NCBI RefSeq assembly: GCF_004795055.1
Contig: NZ_SSBJ01000027.1
Coordinates: 52,576 to 116,575 of the forward strand
Reading direction: 5' to 3'
Source of the DNA: Streptomyces sp. A1136
GTDB taxonomy: Bacteria; Actinomycetota; Actinomycetes; Streptomycetales; Streptomycetaceae
DNA: 64,000 nucleotides
This document shows positions 41,976 to 51,495 of the stretch, piece after piece; positions within the stretch are counted from its first letter, which is position 1; each line of letters starts with the position of its first letter. The notes beneath the pieces were generated by a model. That model had not been told where the DNA came from. It did not search any database and saw only the letters and a list, made by a program, of their open reading frames with translations. The translations under genes and the position numbers were made by a program.

Positions 41976-43219
41976 GGCACGGCCATCCTGACACGGGTCG
42001 GGCCGCCCTGGGGACTGGTGATCGCGAGCGTGCCGTCGAAGACGGCCAGGCGGCGGCGGAGGCCGGCGAGCCCGCCGCCGGGTCGGATGTCGGCGCCGCC
42101 CCGGCCGTCGTCCTCGACCTCCACGACGATGCCCGTGTCGTCCCGGACGAGACAGACGTGCGCCCTGGCCGCCCCGGCGTGCTTGACCGCGTTGGTGAGG
42201 AGCTCGGCGACGCCGAAGTAGACGGCGGACTCGATCGGCGGGTCCAGGCGCAGCGGGCCGTCGGCGCTGACGGCCACTCCGAGGGGGACGTCCAGCGCGA
42301 GCGCGCGGACGGCGTCGACGAGTCCGCGCTCGGTGAGGACGGGAGGGCTGATGCCCCGTATCAGTTCGCGGAGTTCGGTCAACGAGGCGGCGGCGCCGGC
42401 CCGCGCCTCCCGCATCAACGCCTTGGCCTGCTCGGGGTCGCGGTCCATGAGCCGCTCGGCGGTGGCCAGGCAGAGCCCGAGTGCGACGAGGCGGGCCTGA
42501 GCCCCGTCGTGGAGGTCACGCTCGATGCGGCGGATCTCGGCGGCCTGCGCGACGGTGGCGTCGGCACGTTGGGAGGTCAGCTGGTCCACCCGGTCCGCCA
42601 GCGCCATCGCGGGCGAGGGCCCCAGGAAACGGACGGCCACCCGGTGGAGGGACCGCCAGGCGTACGGGGCGCAGCCGACGGCCAGGACCAGGGCACACGC
42701 CCCGACGAGACGCGCGGCGGTTTCGGGGCGGGCGAACCCGAGGACCGCGACGACCAACGCGGCCGGCGGGAGGGCGACGGCCACCCCCGCGGTGAGCGGG
42801 GCGATGACGGCGAACCTCAGGTCACGCCAGGTGGCGGGGTCGCTCCACCACAACCGCATCCGCTGGTCCATGACGGCGTCCCGCCGGCTGCGCTCGTAGC
42901 TGAAGCCGTTCCACCAGTAGCCGGTGGACAGTTGCATCACCGGCCCGGCCTCCCGGTAGCCGGTGGGGATGACGGTTCCGGTCCACCGCCCGACGAGGAA
43001 CCGGACCGCCCGGCAGACGGTGTGCGCCAGGGCGAGCGTGCCCGCGCACACGATCACGGCGGGCCCGATCCACGACCACGGGTGTTCCGCCCCGCACCAC
43101 ACCCCCAATCCCACCGCGGCGGCCCACAGCACCGGCACCAGCAGGCACACGGCGGCGCCGACACACGCCCGCCCGAACCCCACCCCGGCCCGCACCACCC
43201 AGGATCCCACCCGTCCCAT
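41966..43219 (-). CDS. Sensor histidine kinase (HisKA_3, with DUF-like membrane sensor)
   Basis: This 417-residue kinase has a four-helix membrane sensor in two pairs separated by ~80 residues containing GYREAGPVMQLSTGYWWNGF (a Streptomyces-specific sensor arrangement). ERDLHDGAQARLVALGLCLA is the phospho-acceptor, and the HATPase contains FGVAELLTNAVKHAGAARAH and VEVEDDGRGGADIRPGGG. ATG 43219 follows GGGGGAG. It is coupled to its response regulator. Confidence 0.93.
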   Translation of the reverse strand: MGRVGSWVVRAGVGFGRACVGAAVCLLVPVLWAAAVGLGVWCGAEHPWSWIGPAVIVCAGTLALAHTVCRAVRFLVGRWTGTVIPTGYREAGPVMQLSTGYWWNGFSYERSRRDAVMDQRMRLWWSDPATWRDLRFAVIAPLTAGVAVALPPAALVVAVLGFARPETAARLVGACALVLAVGCAPYAWRSLHRVAVRFLGPSPAMALADRVDQLTSQRADATVAQAAEIRRIERDLHDGAQARLVALGLCLATAERLMDRDPEQAKALMREARAGAAASLTELRELIRGISPPVLTERGLVDAVRALALDVPLGVAVSADGPLRLDPPIESAVYFGVAELLTNAVKHAGAARAHVCLVRDDTGIVVEVEDDGRGGADIRPGGGLAGLRRRLAVFDGTLAITSPQGGPTRVRMAVPCE

Positions 43220-43368
43220 GACTCCCCCTCGCTCCTCGTTCGATGCCCCCACTGTGCACCGCCCGCGGCCCGCGACGTCCCGGCCCGGCCGGGGAGTGGG
43301 GCTGGACCCACCCCCCTGTGGGTCCAGGCCGATATCGCGTCGTACGGCTGCTCCGTAGCGTCGCAGCC

Positions 43369-43812
43369 ATGGAAACCAACGCGAACACCACGACCACCGA
43401 CCCGGTACTCCTCAACACCCCGCAGGTGCAAGCCGCCTTCGGCACCAATCGGGTCAGCGTCAAGATCTACGGCACGCTCACCGTCGCCGCACTCCTGGCG
43501 GTCATCGCGGTCGCGAGCACGGGCCACATGGTGAACCCGTTCATGTGGGTCCGAGCGATCCTGCTCCCCCTCATCGCGGTGCTGCTCCACCGCCTGACCG
43601 TTTCCGCCTCCCAGGGCTCGCGACGTGCCTTCGAGCGCCTGCGCGGCATCTCGGTCGTCTTCCCGTTCGCGATCGTCGGCGTCGACCTGATCCCGGGGGT
43701 CTGCCCGTGGTGGTACGCGGCGATGCAGACCCTCTGCGTGCTCCCGGTCGTCCGCATCGCCCTCACGACGCGCCGCGCGCCCCTGCGAGCGGCGTTTGCG
43801 AAGACGCGCTGA
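43369..43812 (+). CDS. Small membrane protein divergent from two-component genes
   Basis: This 147-residue protein has a hydrophilic ~35-residue N-terminus and about four hydrophobic helices (VKIYGTLTVAALLAVIAVAS, FMWVRAILLPLIAVLLHR, SVVFPFAIVGVDLIPGVC, LCVLPVVRIAL). This type commonly diverges from NarL-type two-component genes in Streptomyces and is probably their target. Function unknown. Confidence 0.7.
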   Translation: METNANTTTTDPVLLNTPQVQAAFGTNRVSVKIYGTLTVAALLAVIAVASTGHMVNPFMWVRAILLPLIAVLLHRLTVSASQGSRRAFERLRGISVVFPFAIVGVDLIPGVCPWWYAAMQTLCVLPVVRIALTTRRAPLRAAFAKTR

Positions 43813-43862
43813 CGCCGAGCCGCCGCTGACGGCTCCCCGGCGGGCACGTACGCTCACCCGCT

Positions 43863-44711
43863 ATGACGTACCCCGGACGAATAGGGATGGCGACCTCCTG
43901 GATGGCATGGGCGGGCGGCGCCCCCGCCCCCTGGCACCTCGCCGCTCTCCACGAGGCGTACGCCCTGATGGACGAGGGCCGGTTCGAGGACGCCGAGGCA
44001 CGGGCACGAGCCCTCGTCTCGGCCCGGCGGAGCCGCACGGGACGGGACCGCCGGCCGGGCACCGTCTGGTACGCCGCCTACGTCGCCGCCCTCGCGGCAC
44101 GCGCCTATGGACGGCAACTCCCCGCACTGCTGGTCGAGTTCGAAGCACTGATCGCAGAGGCCGAGCGGACGTACGACCTCCATCACGGCCTACTGCCGCT
44201 CGCCCGCTTGAACCGCGCGCAGGTGCTGATCGACGAGGAACGACCCGGCGAAGCGGAGGCGGAAGCCCGGGACGTCCTGCGCGCGCTGGCGCGGCGGGCG
44301 CACCGCGCCGATGACCGGCAGACCGAACTGTCCGCGCTGGTCTGCCTCGGGCACGCCCTGTGCGCGCAGGGTCGCCACGAGGAGCCGGAGTCGATCGCCC
44401 GCGCACACCTGCCGCGGGCCGCCGAGGACGGCGTGCGTCCCCTGCGGACTTTGTTGGTCCGCAGCCTGTCCGGCCTGGGGCGCCACGAGGAGGCTCTGGC
44501 GCAGTCGTTGAAGGCCGTACCCGAGCCGCCGCCCCACGCCGCCGGGCACTTGGAACTCCACCGGGCCACCGCCCTGCACTCCCTCGACCGCGGTGACGAG
44601 GCTCGGGCGGAGGCCGAACGGGCACTGGCCTCCTGCGAGCGGTACCTGCACCCGGCACACCCCCGCGCCGTGGCGATCCGCGCACTGCTGTCCCGAATCA
44701 CACCGCCCTGA
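43863..44711 (+). CDS. TPR-like repeat protein
   Basis: This 282-residue helical protein has repeated A-rich helix pairs such as EAYALMDEGRFEDAEARARA, VLIDEERPGEAEAEARDVLR, GHALCAQGRHEEPESIARAH and RGDEARAEAERALASCERYL, typical of tetratricopeptide repeats. It probably mediates protein interaction and is often seen as regulators' partners in Streptomyces. Met 43863 is used; an internal Met at 43887 is an alternative. Confidence 0.75.
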   Translation: MTYPGRIGMATSWMAWAGGAPAPWHLAALHEAYALMDEGRFEDAEARARALVSARRSRTGRDRRPGTVWYAAYVAALAARAYGRQLPALLVEFEALIAEAERTYDLHHGLLPLARLNRAQVLIDEERPGEAEAEARDVLRALARRAHRADDRQTELSALVCLGHALCAQGRHEEPESIARAHLPRAAEDGVRPLRTLLVRSLSGLGRHEEALAQSLKAVPEPPPHAAGHLELHRATALHSLDRGDEARAEAERALASCERYLHPAHPRAVAIRALLSRITPP

Positions 44712-44827
44712 CGACGCGCCACATCGTGCGACCGCTGCGTCGGCAGCCGCACCGGCAGGGGCCGCTCCGTCGCCGCTCCACTCGCGGTAACTGCCGGGCC
44801 GGTGGCCCCGTCTGGCAGGCTTCGGTC

Positions 44828-45487
44828 ATGAACATGCACAGTGTGTTGCTCTATGGGTGCGCGGTGGTAGTCATCGTGTCGGGCATCCGACTCCTGGCGG
44901 CGCTCGCGACGGAGCGCTGCGAGGAGATGCCTCCTCCGCTGGCCTTGCTGCGGGCGTGGCGACGGCCGGTCCCGAAGGCCGCCGCGGGGTTGGTGGCCAC
45001 CATGGTGGCGCTCGGGGTGGTTCAGGCGGTCGTGCCCGCCGTGATCGACGCGCTGGAGCGACACCCTCATGGTGCGTGGTGGCGAGCCGTGACGGCCTTG
45101 ATGGTGCAGTCGTCGGGATGGTTCCAGCTCGTGATCAACCTGACCTCGCTGGCCGTCGTCGCTCCGATCGCCGAGCGGCAGTTCGGCCCCTGGCGCATGG
45201 CGCTGGTCTTCGCGACCAGCGGTGTGGCGGCGCAGGCGGTGAGCATGGCCGGCTGGAGCCCCCGAGGTGGCGGCGACTCGGTGGCCATCTGCGGCCTCGT
45301 GGGCGCACTGGCCACCTGGTACGCGGCGCGCGGCAGCGTCGTCACCCTGCGCTGGGCGGCTCTCCTCGTCCCGGCCGCGGGTCTTGTCCTCTGCCTCCTC
45401 ACCAACAACCACGGCGTGGGCCTCCTTGTGGGCTGCGTGCTGGGAGCCGCAATGGCGACTCCGGCCCGCCCGCCCCTGCCGGCCTGA
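44828..45487 (+). CDS. Rhomboid-like membrane protein
   Basis: This 219-residue protein has about six transmembrane helices. SSGWFQLVINLTSLAVVAPI parallels the rhomboid H-x-x-x-N region. GGGDSVAICGLVGALATWYA contains a Ser in a GxS-like motif before helix 4. TNNHGVGLLVGCVLGA has the late His-Gly. This fits an intramembrane serine protease fold or a degenerate relative. The GxSG core is not canonical, so activity is uncertain. Confidence 0.6.
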   Translation: MNMHSVLLYGCAVVVIVSGIRLLAALATERCEEMPPPLALLRAWRRPVPKAAAGLVATMVALGVVQAVVPAVIDALERHPHGAWWRAVTALMVQSSGWFQLVINLTSLAVVAPIAERQFGPWRMALVFATSGVAAQAVSMAGWSPRGGGDSVAICGLVGALATWYAARGSVVTLRWAALLVPAAGLVLCLLTNNHGVGLLVGCVLGAAMATPARPPLPA

Positions 45488-45569
45488 CCGGTGGCGACGG
45501 ACGGCGGCCGCACGACTCCCGGGGAACCGGCCGCCCACACCGCCCACGGGTTTCCGGCCTGATCGGCGG

Positions 45570-46418
45570 TCAGTCCGTGTCGACTGTCGCCCTCCACGCG
45601 GAGCGGAGTCGCGTGTCGATGTCGCCGGCCTGGCGAAGACCTGCCTGGTAGGCCGGCTCCCAGGCTGCCAGGTCGCCCATGTCCGAGCCGAAGGCGCACA
45701 CCGAGGCGGCATCGGGGCCGATGGTCATCACGGTGTCGGCCACCACGCCCACCGACTGTCGGTCGAGTGGCTCGCGGGGAAACAGGTGGGCCGACGGGTC
45801 GACCACGATGAGCGTCCGGGCTCCGGCAGCGAGATCGGCGTTGGGGCCTGCGCGCAGCGCACCGTCCATGTACCGCCGACCGTCGATGGCGACGGGCGGC
45901 GCGGCTCCGGGGAAGGCACTGCTCGCCGCCACCGCGGGCACCAACGGCACGCCGCTGTCGCGGTCCCACACCACCGGCTCGCCGGTGGTCGCGTCCACGG
46001 CGGTGATCAGCAGTCGCCTCTCGGGCCACGTATCCGCACCGATCAGGCCGGCGCGCCCCGCGATCAGCGCCGCCTCGGCCTCGGGGTCGACGCTGTCGAG
46101 CGCGAGTCGGCCGACGCGGCGCCTGGCCTCGCCCGGTTCCAGGCCTCGGTCACCGAGTACGGCGAGCACCCGGCCCATCCGTTCAGGGTCCGGGGTGAGC
46201 CGGTGGGCGGCCGGGCGTGCCGAGGTCACGAGCCGACCAGGGTCCTGGCCGGTGGCGAGCAGCGCGCCGACGATCGCACCGGCCGACGTGCCGACGATCA
46301 GGTCGGCCTCGCCCAGATCCGTGCCGTGGCGGCGCAACCCATGGGCCAGGCCCGCCATCCAGGCCGTGCCGACGTGACCCCCGGGGCCCAGGACGAGTGC
46401 TCGGTCGAAGGTGTGCAT
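45570..46418 (-). CDS. Patatin-like phospholipase
   Basis: This 282-residue protein has the patatin architecture: ALVLGPGGHVGTAWMAGL (oxyanion glycines), LIVGTSAGAIVGALLATG (GxSxG nucleophile) and RRYMDGALRAGPNADLA (catalytic DGA). It would hydrolyse acyl esters of lipids with a Ser-Asp dyad. ATG 46418 follows AGGGGGA. It diverges from a TetR gene that probably represses it. Confidence 0.93.
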   Translation of the reverse strand: MHTFDRALVLGPGGHVGTAWMAGLAHGLRRHGTDLGEADLIVGTSAGAIVGALLATGQDPGRLVTSARPAAHRLTPDPERMGRVLAVLGDRGLEPGEARRRVGRLALDSVDPEAEAALIAGRAGLIGADTWPERRLLITAVDATTGEPVVWDRDSGVPLVPAVAASSAFPGAAPPVAIDGRRYMDGALRAGPNADLAAGARTLIVVDPSAHLFPREPLDRQSVGVVADTVMTIGPDAASVCAFGSDMGDLAAWEPAYQAGLRQAGDIDTRLRSAWRATVDTD

Positions 46419-46461
46419 GCGGTCCCCCTCAGTTATTGAAACAGTCGTACCATATACACGG

Positions 46462-46482
46462 CGATATCGGCTCGGTACCGAG
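46462..46482. promoter_or_regulatory. Adjacent palindromes between patatin and TetR genes
   Basis: CGATATCG (46462-46469) and CTCGGTACCGAG (46471-46482) are perfect palindromes side by side in the 106-bp divergent intergenic region. They are candidate TetR operator sequence. Confidence 0.45.
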
Positions 46483-46524
46483 TTCAGAGTGGCCAAGTGG
46501 CCGCGTTGCGGAGGGAGATGTTTC

Positions 46525-47085
46525 GTGGGGCGTCCTTCCGACCCCGTGCGTCGCGGGCGCACACTGGCCCGGGCGACGGACTACGTGCTGGCGCATGGCC
46601 TGGCCGGGCTGAGCCTGCGACCGCTGGCCGCCGCTCTCGACACCAGCCCCCGCATGCTGCTCTACGACTTCGGCAGCAAACAGGAGTTGATCGCGGCGGT
46701 CCTCGCGGAGGCCCGCCGCCGCGGTGCGGTACGCCTGGCCGAGCACCTCCCGCCGCAGACGGGTCCGGTGCACGAGCGACTGCGTGGCATCTGGGAGTGG
46801 ATCAGCGCGGACGAACGTGCGCCGTACGTCCGGCTGTTCTTCGAGGTGCACGCCGAGGGCCTGGTCCACCCCGATGCCTACCCGGATCAGGGTGAGGCGA
46901 TCACCGACTGGTTCGCGACGCTCGGTGCCGGCTTCCGCGACGTCTGCACCGGCCCGGACGACACCGTGACGCCCACGTTGCTCATGGCCGTTGTCCGGGG
47001 TCTGCTGTTCGACCTCACCGCCACCGGCGACCGCCACCGTACTGATCGCGCACTGGAGCGCTTCGCCGAACTCCTGGAGCGGTGA
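46525..47085 (+). CDS. TetR-family regulator
   Basis: This 186-residue protein has a TetR helix-turn-helix (ATDYVLAHGLAGLSLRPLAA, ALDTSPRMLLYDFGSKQELI) and a C-terminal ligand domain (IWEWISADERAPYVRLFFEV, LLMAVVRGLLFDLTATGDRH). GTG 46525 follows GAGGGAG by seven bases and gives the normal family length; the frame is open further upstream without signals. It is divergent from the patatin gene. Confidence 0.92.
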   Translation: MGRPSDPVRRGRTLARATDYVLAHGLAGLSLRPLAAALDTSPRMLLYDFGSKQELIAAVLAEARRRGAVRLAEHLPPQTGPVHERLRGIWEWISADERAPYVRLFFEVHAEGLVHPDAYPDQGEAITDWFATLGAGFRDVCTGPDDTVTPTLLMAVVRGLLFDLTATGDRHRTDRALERFAELLER

Positions 47086-47363
47086 ACGCACGGAAGCATC
47101 CGGGCCGACGGTCGCACCGGGCGGTACGCGTGCCGATCTCACCCAGCGGGGCTTCGAGCTCCGTCTCGGGGCACGCTCGTCAGCCCCCGCCCCACACCGT
47201 GATCGCCCTCCCGCCGCGGGGCGTACGCCAGGCCCGTGCGAACGCTTCGCGCGCCCTCTTTCACGCTCTCCTGCGAATGATCTTCAAGCCCCATGATCGT
47301 CGCGTGGCATATGCGAAAGGTCTTTGCCACCACGCTTCGAGACGAGAGAGCGGGAACACCGAC

Positions 47364-49226
47364 GTGAGCGGTACGCAAGAAAACAGGCCTACAGGAGCTT
47401 TGCCCGGCGCGGTCACCAGGGCGCAGCTGAAGCAGGTCGCCGACAACGGCATCTGGGGGGTCGGGGCCGGCGTCAACAGGGAGGCGGCCGACCTGGGCGA
47501 GGCGCTGGTCGCCACGTTGCAGGGGACCGCCACGCGGAGCCTGCTCACTCCGGAGTTGCAGGAGCTCACCGACAGGGTGCTGCGTTCGGCCACGGTCGGG
47601 TTCCCCTGGATCGAGGCAGCTGACAAGGTGCGGCTCGCGGCGCACACCATCAAGCTCAAGACGACTGAGCCTCGCCCGCTGGTCATCGTCCCGGCCGGGT
47701 GGACGCCGGTCGGCTGGCCGTTGTTCGAGTACGCGTACCTGTGCCTGGCGCTGCGCGGCTACCACGTCCTCGCCTACACCCCGCGCGGGATCGGCCTGAC
47801 CCTGCCCGTCGCCGGCGGGGGCTTCGTGGACGGCCCGTTCACCTCCGGCGGCACCATCGACGTCGGCGGCCCCAAGGACTGGGCCGATGGGACCTCGGTC
47901 ATCGACTACGCGGTGCGGCACTTCGCGCCGAGCAGGATCGGATTCCTGGGCGAGTCGTACGGATCCGGGATCGCCCAGCTCGTCGCGGCGCACGACGACC
48001 GGGTGGACGCCGTCGTCGCCCTCAGCACCTGGGGCAACCTGGCCACCAGCCTCTACCACAACGACACCCGCCACATGAAGGCCGTCGAGGTCCTGCTGAG
48101 CCTGACCGGCGGGCCCGTGGAGCGCAAGTTCGACGAGGAGACGCAGCGGAAGCTGGCGGACTTCGCGGCGAACCGGAACATCGAGCAGGTCGTCGCGTGG
48201 GGCACCGAGCGCGCACCGGAGGCCTACGTGGAGGCGACCAATCACCGGGGTGTGCCGACGTTCTTCTCCAACACCTGGCACGAGGGCCTGTTCCCGGTCA
48301 ACCAGGTCCTGACCACGTTCAACCAGCTCACCGTCCCCAAGCGGCTGAACCTGTGGATCGGTGACCACGCCGTGCCGGAGGGGCCCGGCCTGACCGGGCC
48401 GCTGGACGGGCCGGCCGGCCCCAACCTCGCGATGGCCGAGGCGTACGCCTGGCTCGACCACCACCTGCTGGGCGCGGCTAACGACGTGCCGACATGGCCC
48501 GAGGTCAGCAGCCAGGTCATGTTCACCTACAAGACCCAGCCGGACCCGGGCAGCGGGAACGACAGCGTCGTCACGCCGGCGGTGCGTGAGCCGCGGCGGA
48601 CCTGGGAAGAGGTCACCACCTCCACCGAGCGGTGGTACCTGGCCGACACCGCGACCGGCGGCGACCAGGACGGGCTGCTGGGCTCCCGCCCCGCCTCGGG
48701 CTGGTCTCGGGAGTTCGCCGCCGGCGGCCTGACCGACGCCACGGCGATGGACGGGATCGTGCAGACCGGCAAGGCCGAGTGGAACGGCAATCCGAAGTCC
48801 TACGCGACGCGAGCGTTCGACCGCAAGCAACTGGCGGTCTGGGCCACCGGGCCGCTGAGCGCCGACGCCGACGCCGACCCGAAGGCGGCCCGCCGTATCC
48901 GGGGCCTCCCCCACGTCCGGCTGACCGTGCGCAGCTCAGCCGCGTCCACGACCCTGGTGGCCTACCTGTTCGACGTGGCCGCCGACTCCACGGCGCGGAT
49001 CATCACGCACGAGCCGTACACGCTGTCCGACCTCGTCTCCGACCAGGACGTCACCATCACCTGGGACCTCCAGGCCGCCGCCTACGACGTGCCCGCGGGC
49101 CACCGCCTGGCGTTGGTGGTCAACAGCAGGGACCAGCTCTACTCCCACGCGAGCGTCGAGGGCAGCACCACCACCATCGGCTCCCCGCCCGGGGACGAGT
49201 CCTACCTGCACCTACCCCTGGGCTGA
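47364..49226 (+). CDS. CocE/NonD-family hydrolase
   Basis: This 620-residue hydrolase has an N-terminal alpha/beta domain (RPLVIVPAGWTPVGWPLFEY, YTPRGIGLTLPV, nucleophile IGFLGESYGSGIAQLVAAHD, TWHEGLFPVNQVLT). A C-terminal jelly-roll domain of the X-Pro dipeptidyl-peptidase S15/CocE group follows (LPHVRLTVRSSAASTTLVAY, YDVPAGHRLALVVNSRDQLY). No signal peptide is visible. It would cleave an ester or peptide bond; the substrate is unknown. GTG 47364 gives VSGTQENRPTG; the longer frame upstream is Arg-rich and lacks signals. Confidence 0.9.
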   Translation: MSGTQENRPTGALPGAVTRAQLKQVADNGIWGVGAGVNREAADLGEALVATLQGTATRSLLTPELQELTDRVLRSATVGFPWIEAADKVRLAAHTIKLKTTEPRPLVIVPAGWTPVGWPLFEYAYLCLALRGYHVLAYTPRGIGLTLPVAGGGFVDGPFTSGGTIDVGGPKDWADGTSVIDYAVRHFAPSRIGFLGESYGSGIAQLVAAHDDRVDAVVALSTWGNLATSLYHNDTRHMKAVEVLLSLTGGPVERKFDEETQRKLADFAANRNIEQVVAWGTERAPEAYVEATNHRGVPTFFSNTWHEGLFPVNQVLTTFNQLTVPKRLNLWIGDHAVPEGPGLTGPLDGPAGPNLAMAEAYAWLDHHLLGAANDVPTWPEVSSQVMFTYKTQPDPGSGNDSVVTPAVREPRRTWEEVTTSTERWYLADTATGGDQDGLLGSRPASGWSREFAAGGLTDATAMDGIVQTGKAEWNGNPKSYATRAFDRKQLAVWATGPLSADADADPKAARRIRGLPHVRLTVRSSAASTTLVAYLFDVAADSTARIITHEPYTLSDLVSDQDVTITWDLQAAAYDVPAGHRLALVVNSRDQLYSHASVEGSTTTIGSPPGDESYLHLPLG

Positions 49227-49521
49227 CCCAGCCGCGACAGCCGGCCGGCCTCGCGGCGGCGGGCTGCGGGCACGGGGGGGGGCCGGTGAGTCGGGCAGGG
49301 GTGGTGGTGGACAGCGGAACCGGGTGATGTCGCCCCTCGGCCGACGACCCGGTGGTCGCGTCGCCACCACGGCCCGCCCGGTCCCGGATGGTAGCGTGCC
49401 GGACGTTGCGCCTCGGGCGCCGAGGTGTATGCCTTGCTTGCGGAGCGCGGCCGGGAGGAGCAAGCAGGGAGTCGGGTTGTCCCGCTCCCCGGCAGCACAC
49501 TGTCATCCTGGGTGAGGCGCG

Positions 49522-50583
49522 ATGATCGTATCGGTGGTGTCGGTGCCGGAGGGCGTGGTCACTCGCACCACGTTGTCCGAGGCCCGGGAACGGCTCGCAG
49601 GCCCCGATCTCCTGATCGTGGACATCGACCAAGGCGAAGAGCCCCCATCCGACGAGCAGCCGCTGCCCCGCCTGTTGGGACTGCCCCACAAGCGGTGGGA
49701 GTGGTTCGGCGGGCGGGACGAACCCGTACGGGCCGAGTACCACGAGGGCACCGTCGGCTGCGTCGTGCCGGTGACCGACGGCGCGGACATCACCCACATG
49801 CACGTCCTCGCCGACGAGCAGCACCTCGTCCTGGCCCATCACGGTCCAGTGGCCCTGATCGAGGCGTTCTTCGAGCAGTTGCCGCAGGACAGGCCGTCGG
49901 ACGGGACGACGACGGTGTTCCTCCTCCTGCACGGTGTGCTGGAGGGCTTTCGCCGGACCGCCTCACGAACGCTGCTGGAGGTGGAGGAGCTCGAGGAGGA
50001 GATGTTCGAGCAACGGCGGCCGCAGCACGTACATCGCTTGGCCGAGCTGCGCCGGCGCGCGGCCCAGCTGCACCGGGCCTTCCTGCCCTATGCCGCCGTC
50101 GCCCAGGAGTTCCTGACGCACCGCAGGATGGCGCACCCCGAGCTCCCGGAGGAGCGGGCGGCGCTCAACCGTGCGCACGAGCGCACCGTGCGGTTCACGA
50201 TGGTCGAGATCGAGTCCCTGCGGGACGAGACCCGGCGCGCCGCCGATACGTACGCCTCCCTCGTCGCCGACCAGCAGAACCTCGTCATCAACAAGCTCGC
50301 CATCGCCTCGGTGATCTTCCTGCCGTTGTCGTTCCTGACCGGCTTCTTCGGCATGAACTTCACCTACCTGACGAACGCCATGTCGAGCGAGCGGTCCTTC
50401 TTGGCGCTGGGCCTCGGGATGCAGGTGTGCGCCCTGGCCGTGGCGATCTACGCCGTGCTGTATCGCACGCACTGGCGCCAGCTAGGCAACGGCGGTACCC
50501 GCGGGGACGAGGACGACGAGCTGCCGGACCGTTCCCGACGACGCCGGACGCGGAAGAGGTCCGGACGATCGACCGGGCGATGA
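49522..50583 (+). CDS. corA: CorA-type magnesium transporter
   Basis: This 353-residue protein has a large cytoplasmic alpha/beta N-terminal domain. A long helix follows (LLEVEELEEEMFEQRRPQHV to SLRDETRRAADTYASLVADQ), then two C-terminal transmembrane helices with the GMNF signature (LSFLTGFFGMNFTYL). Pentamers of such proteins carry Mg2+ or other divalent ions. The C-terminus has an extra Arg/Asp-rich tail. ATG 49522 with GGTGAGG upstream. Confidence 0.95.
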   Translation: MIVSVVSVPEGVVTRTTLSEARERLAGPDLLIVDIDQGEEPPSDEQPLPRLLGLPHKRWEWFGGRDEPVRAEYHEGTVGCVVPVTDGADITHMHVLADEQHLVLAHHGPVALIEAFFEQLPQDRPSDGTTTVFLLLHGVLEGFRRTASRTLLEVEELEEEMFEQRRPQHVHRLAELRRRAAQLHRAFLPYAAVAQEFLTHRRMAHPELPEERAALNRAHERTVRFTMVEIESLRDETRRAADTYASLVADQQNLVINKLAIASVIFLPLSFLTGFFGMNFTYLTNAMSSERSFLALGLGMQVCALAVAIYAVLYRTHWRQLGNGGTRGDEDDELPDRSRRRRTRKRSGRSTGR

Positions 50584-50599
50584 ACCCGTCCCCGACCGC

Positions 50600-50850
50600 C
50601 GACGGCCCCATTCGTCCTGTGAGCAGACCGGCGCGGCGCAGGACGGCGAGGTGGCGGGTGACCTCCGGGGGTGACAGCTCCCAGGTATGGGCCGGCTCAC
50701 CGGTCGGTGGGGGCCGCGGGCCAGGGTGCGGAGCGGCCGCATCCTCACCGGATGTGCGAGTGCCTCCAGCCGCAGGGTGACCGTTTCCAGCGACACCGGC
50801 TCCGACGGGCCCTGCTCGGCCACGGGGTACCGCACCACCGGCTGCCGGCC
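50600..50850 (-). pseudogene. ArsR-family regulator fragment, frameshifted
   Basis: RYPVAEQGPSEPVSLETVTL and LRLEALAHPVRMRPLRTLAR (start of an ArsR winged helix) lie in one frame. After a shift near 50715, TWELSPPEVTRHLAVLRRAG continues in another. The long N-terminal domain usual for this Streptomyces ArsR type is missing, as is the C-terminal half. Clearly decayed. Confidence 0.65.
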
Positions 50851-51026
50851 GGGCGCGTGGACCGCCGCTCGTCCGCAAGGGGACTCACCGCGGCTGGAGT
50901 GAAAGGGCAGTGCCGGTCACGCCGCCATCGTCGCGTGGCACCACCACTGTCCCGCTCGCGGGGGCGGTTTGCGAACAACCGAGTGCGGCCTCCGTTGAGC
51001 GCACGGATTTGGGGTAGTCGGGGCGC

Positions 51027-51311
51027 ATGTTCAGGCATCGACGTGTTCGTACGGCAGTTGTACTCGGGGTCAGTTGGGTGGCGTTGACAGGCGTGGAACG
51101 TTGGGGTGAGCACACATCCTGGCGGGTCGCCCTACTCGGCGGGCTGGTGTGGGGAGCCGTGATCACCGGCGCCTGGTGGTTTGCCGAATGGACGCAGATA
51201 GGGCGCCCGCAGGTGCCGCGGCCCGTACACGGCGCGAGTACCGAGGAGCCTTCCCCCATGGGCAGGGCGGATGACGAACGGGCATCCGCGGGCCGGCATC
51301 GGGAAACCTGA
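51027..51311 (+). CDS. Small membrane protein
   Basis: This 94-residue ORF has two N-terminal hydrophobic helices (TAVVLGVSWVALTGVERWGE and VALLGGLVWGAVITGAWWFA) and a hydrophilic tail of ~40 residues rich in Pro, Glu and Arg. It is coding-like by composition, without a recognised family. GGGGCG lies just before the ATG. Confidence 0.5.
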   Translation: MFRHRRVRTAVVLGVSWVALTGVERWGEHTSWRVALLGGLVWGAVITGAWWFAEWTQIGRPQVPRPVHGASTEEPSPMGRADDERASAGRHRET

Positions 51312-51495
51312 GGCGGGGATCCGTCCGTAACTGTGGCCGGTGGAGCCGGACCGGCCGATCGGCTGGTCAGGGTGATCGTCAGGGGACACTCAGGGGCAGC
51401 TCAGGGTGATCCCGAATCGAGCGGGGGCATCGGGGCGGGAAGACTCGAAGGCGCGAGAAGCACCAGTTGCCCAACCTTCCCCGAGCGGAGTCGGT

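Noticed and set aside
41855..43534. 559-codon plus-strand frame opposite the second histidine kinase
   Set aside because: No domain; Arg/Pro/Gly-rich shadow of the kinase and response regulator.
47139..48914. 591-codon minus-strand frame opposite the CocE/NonD hydrolase
   Set aside because: Shadow of a plus-strand gene with full catalytic motifs.
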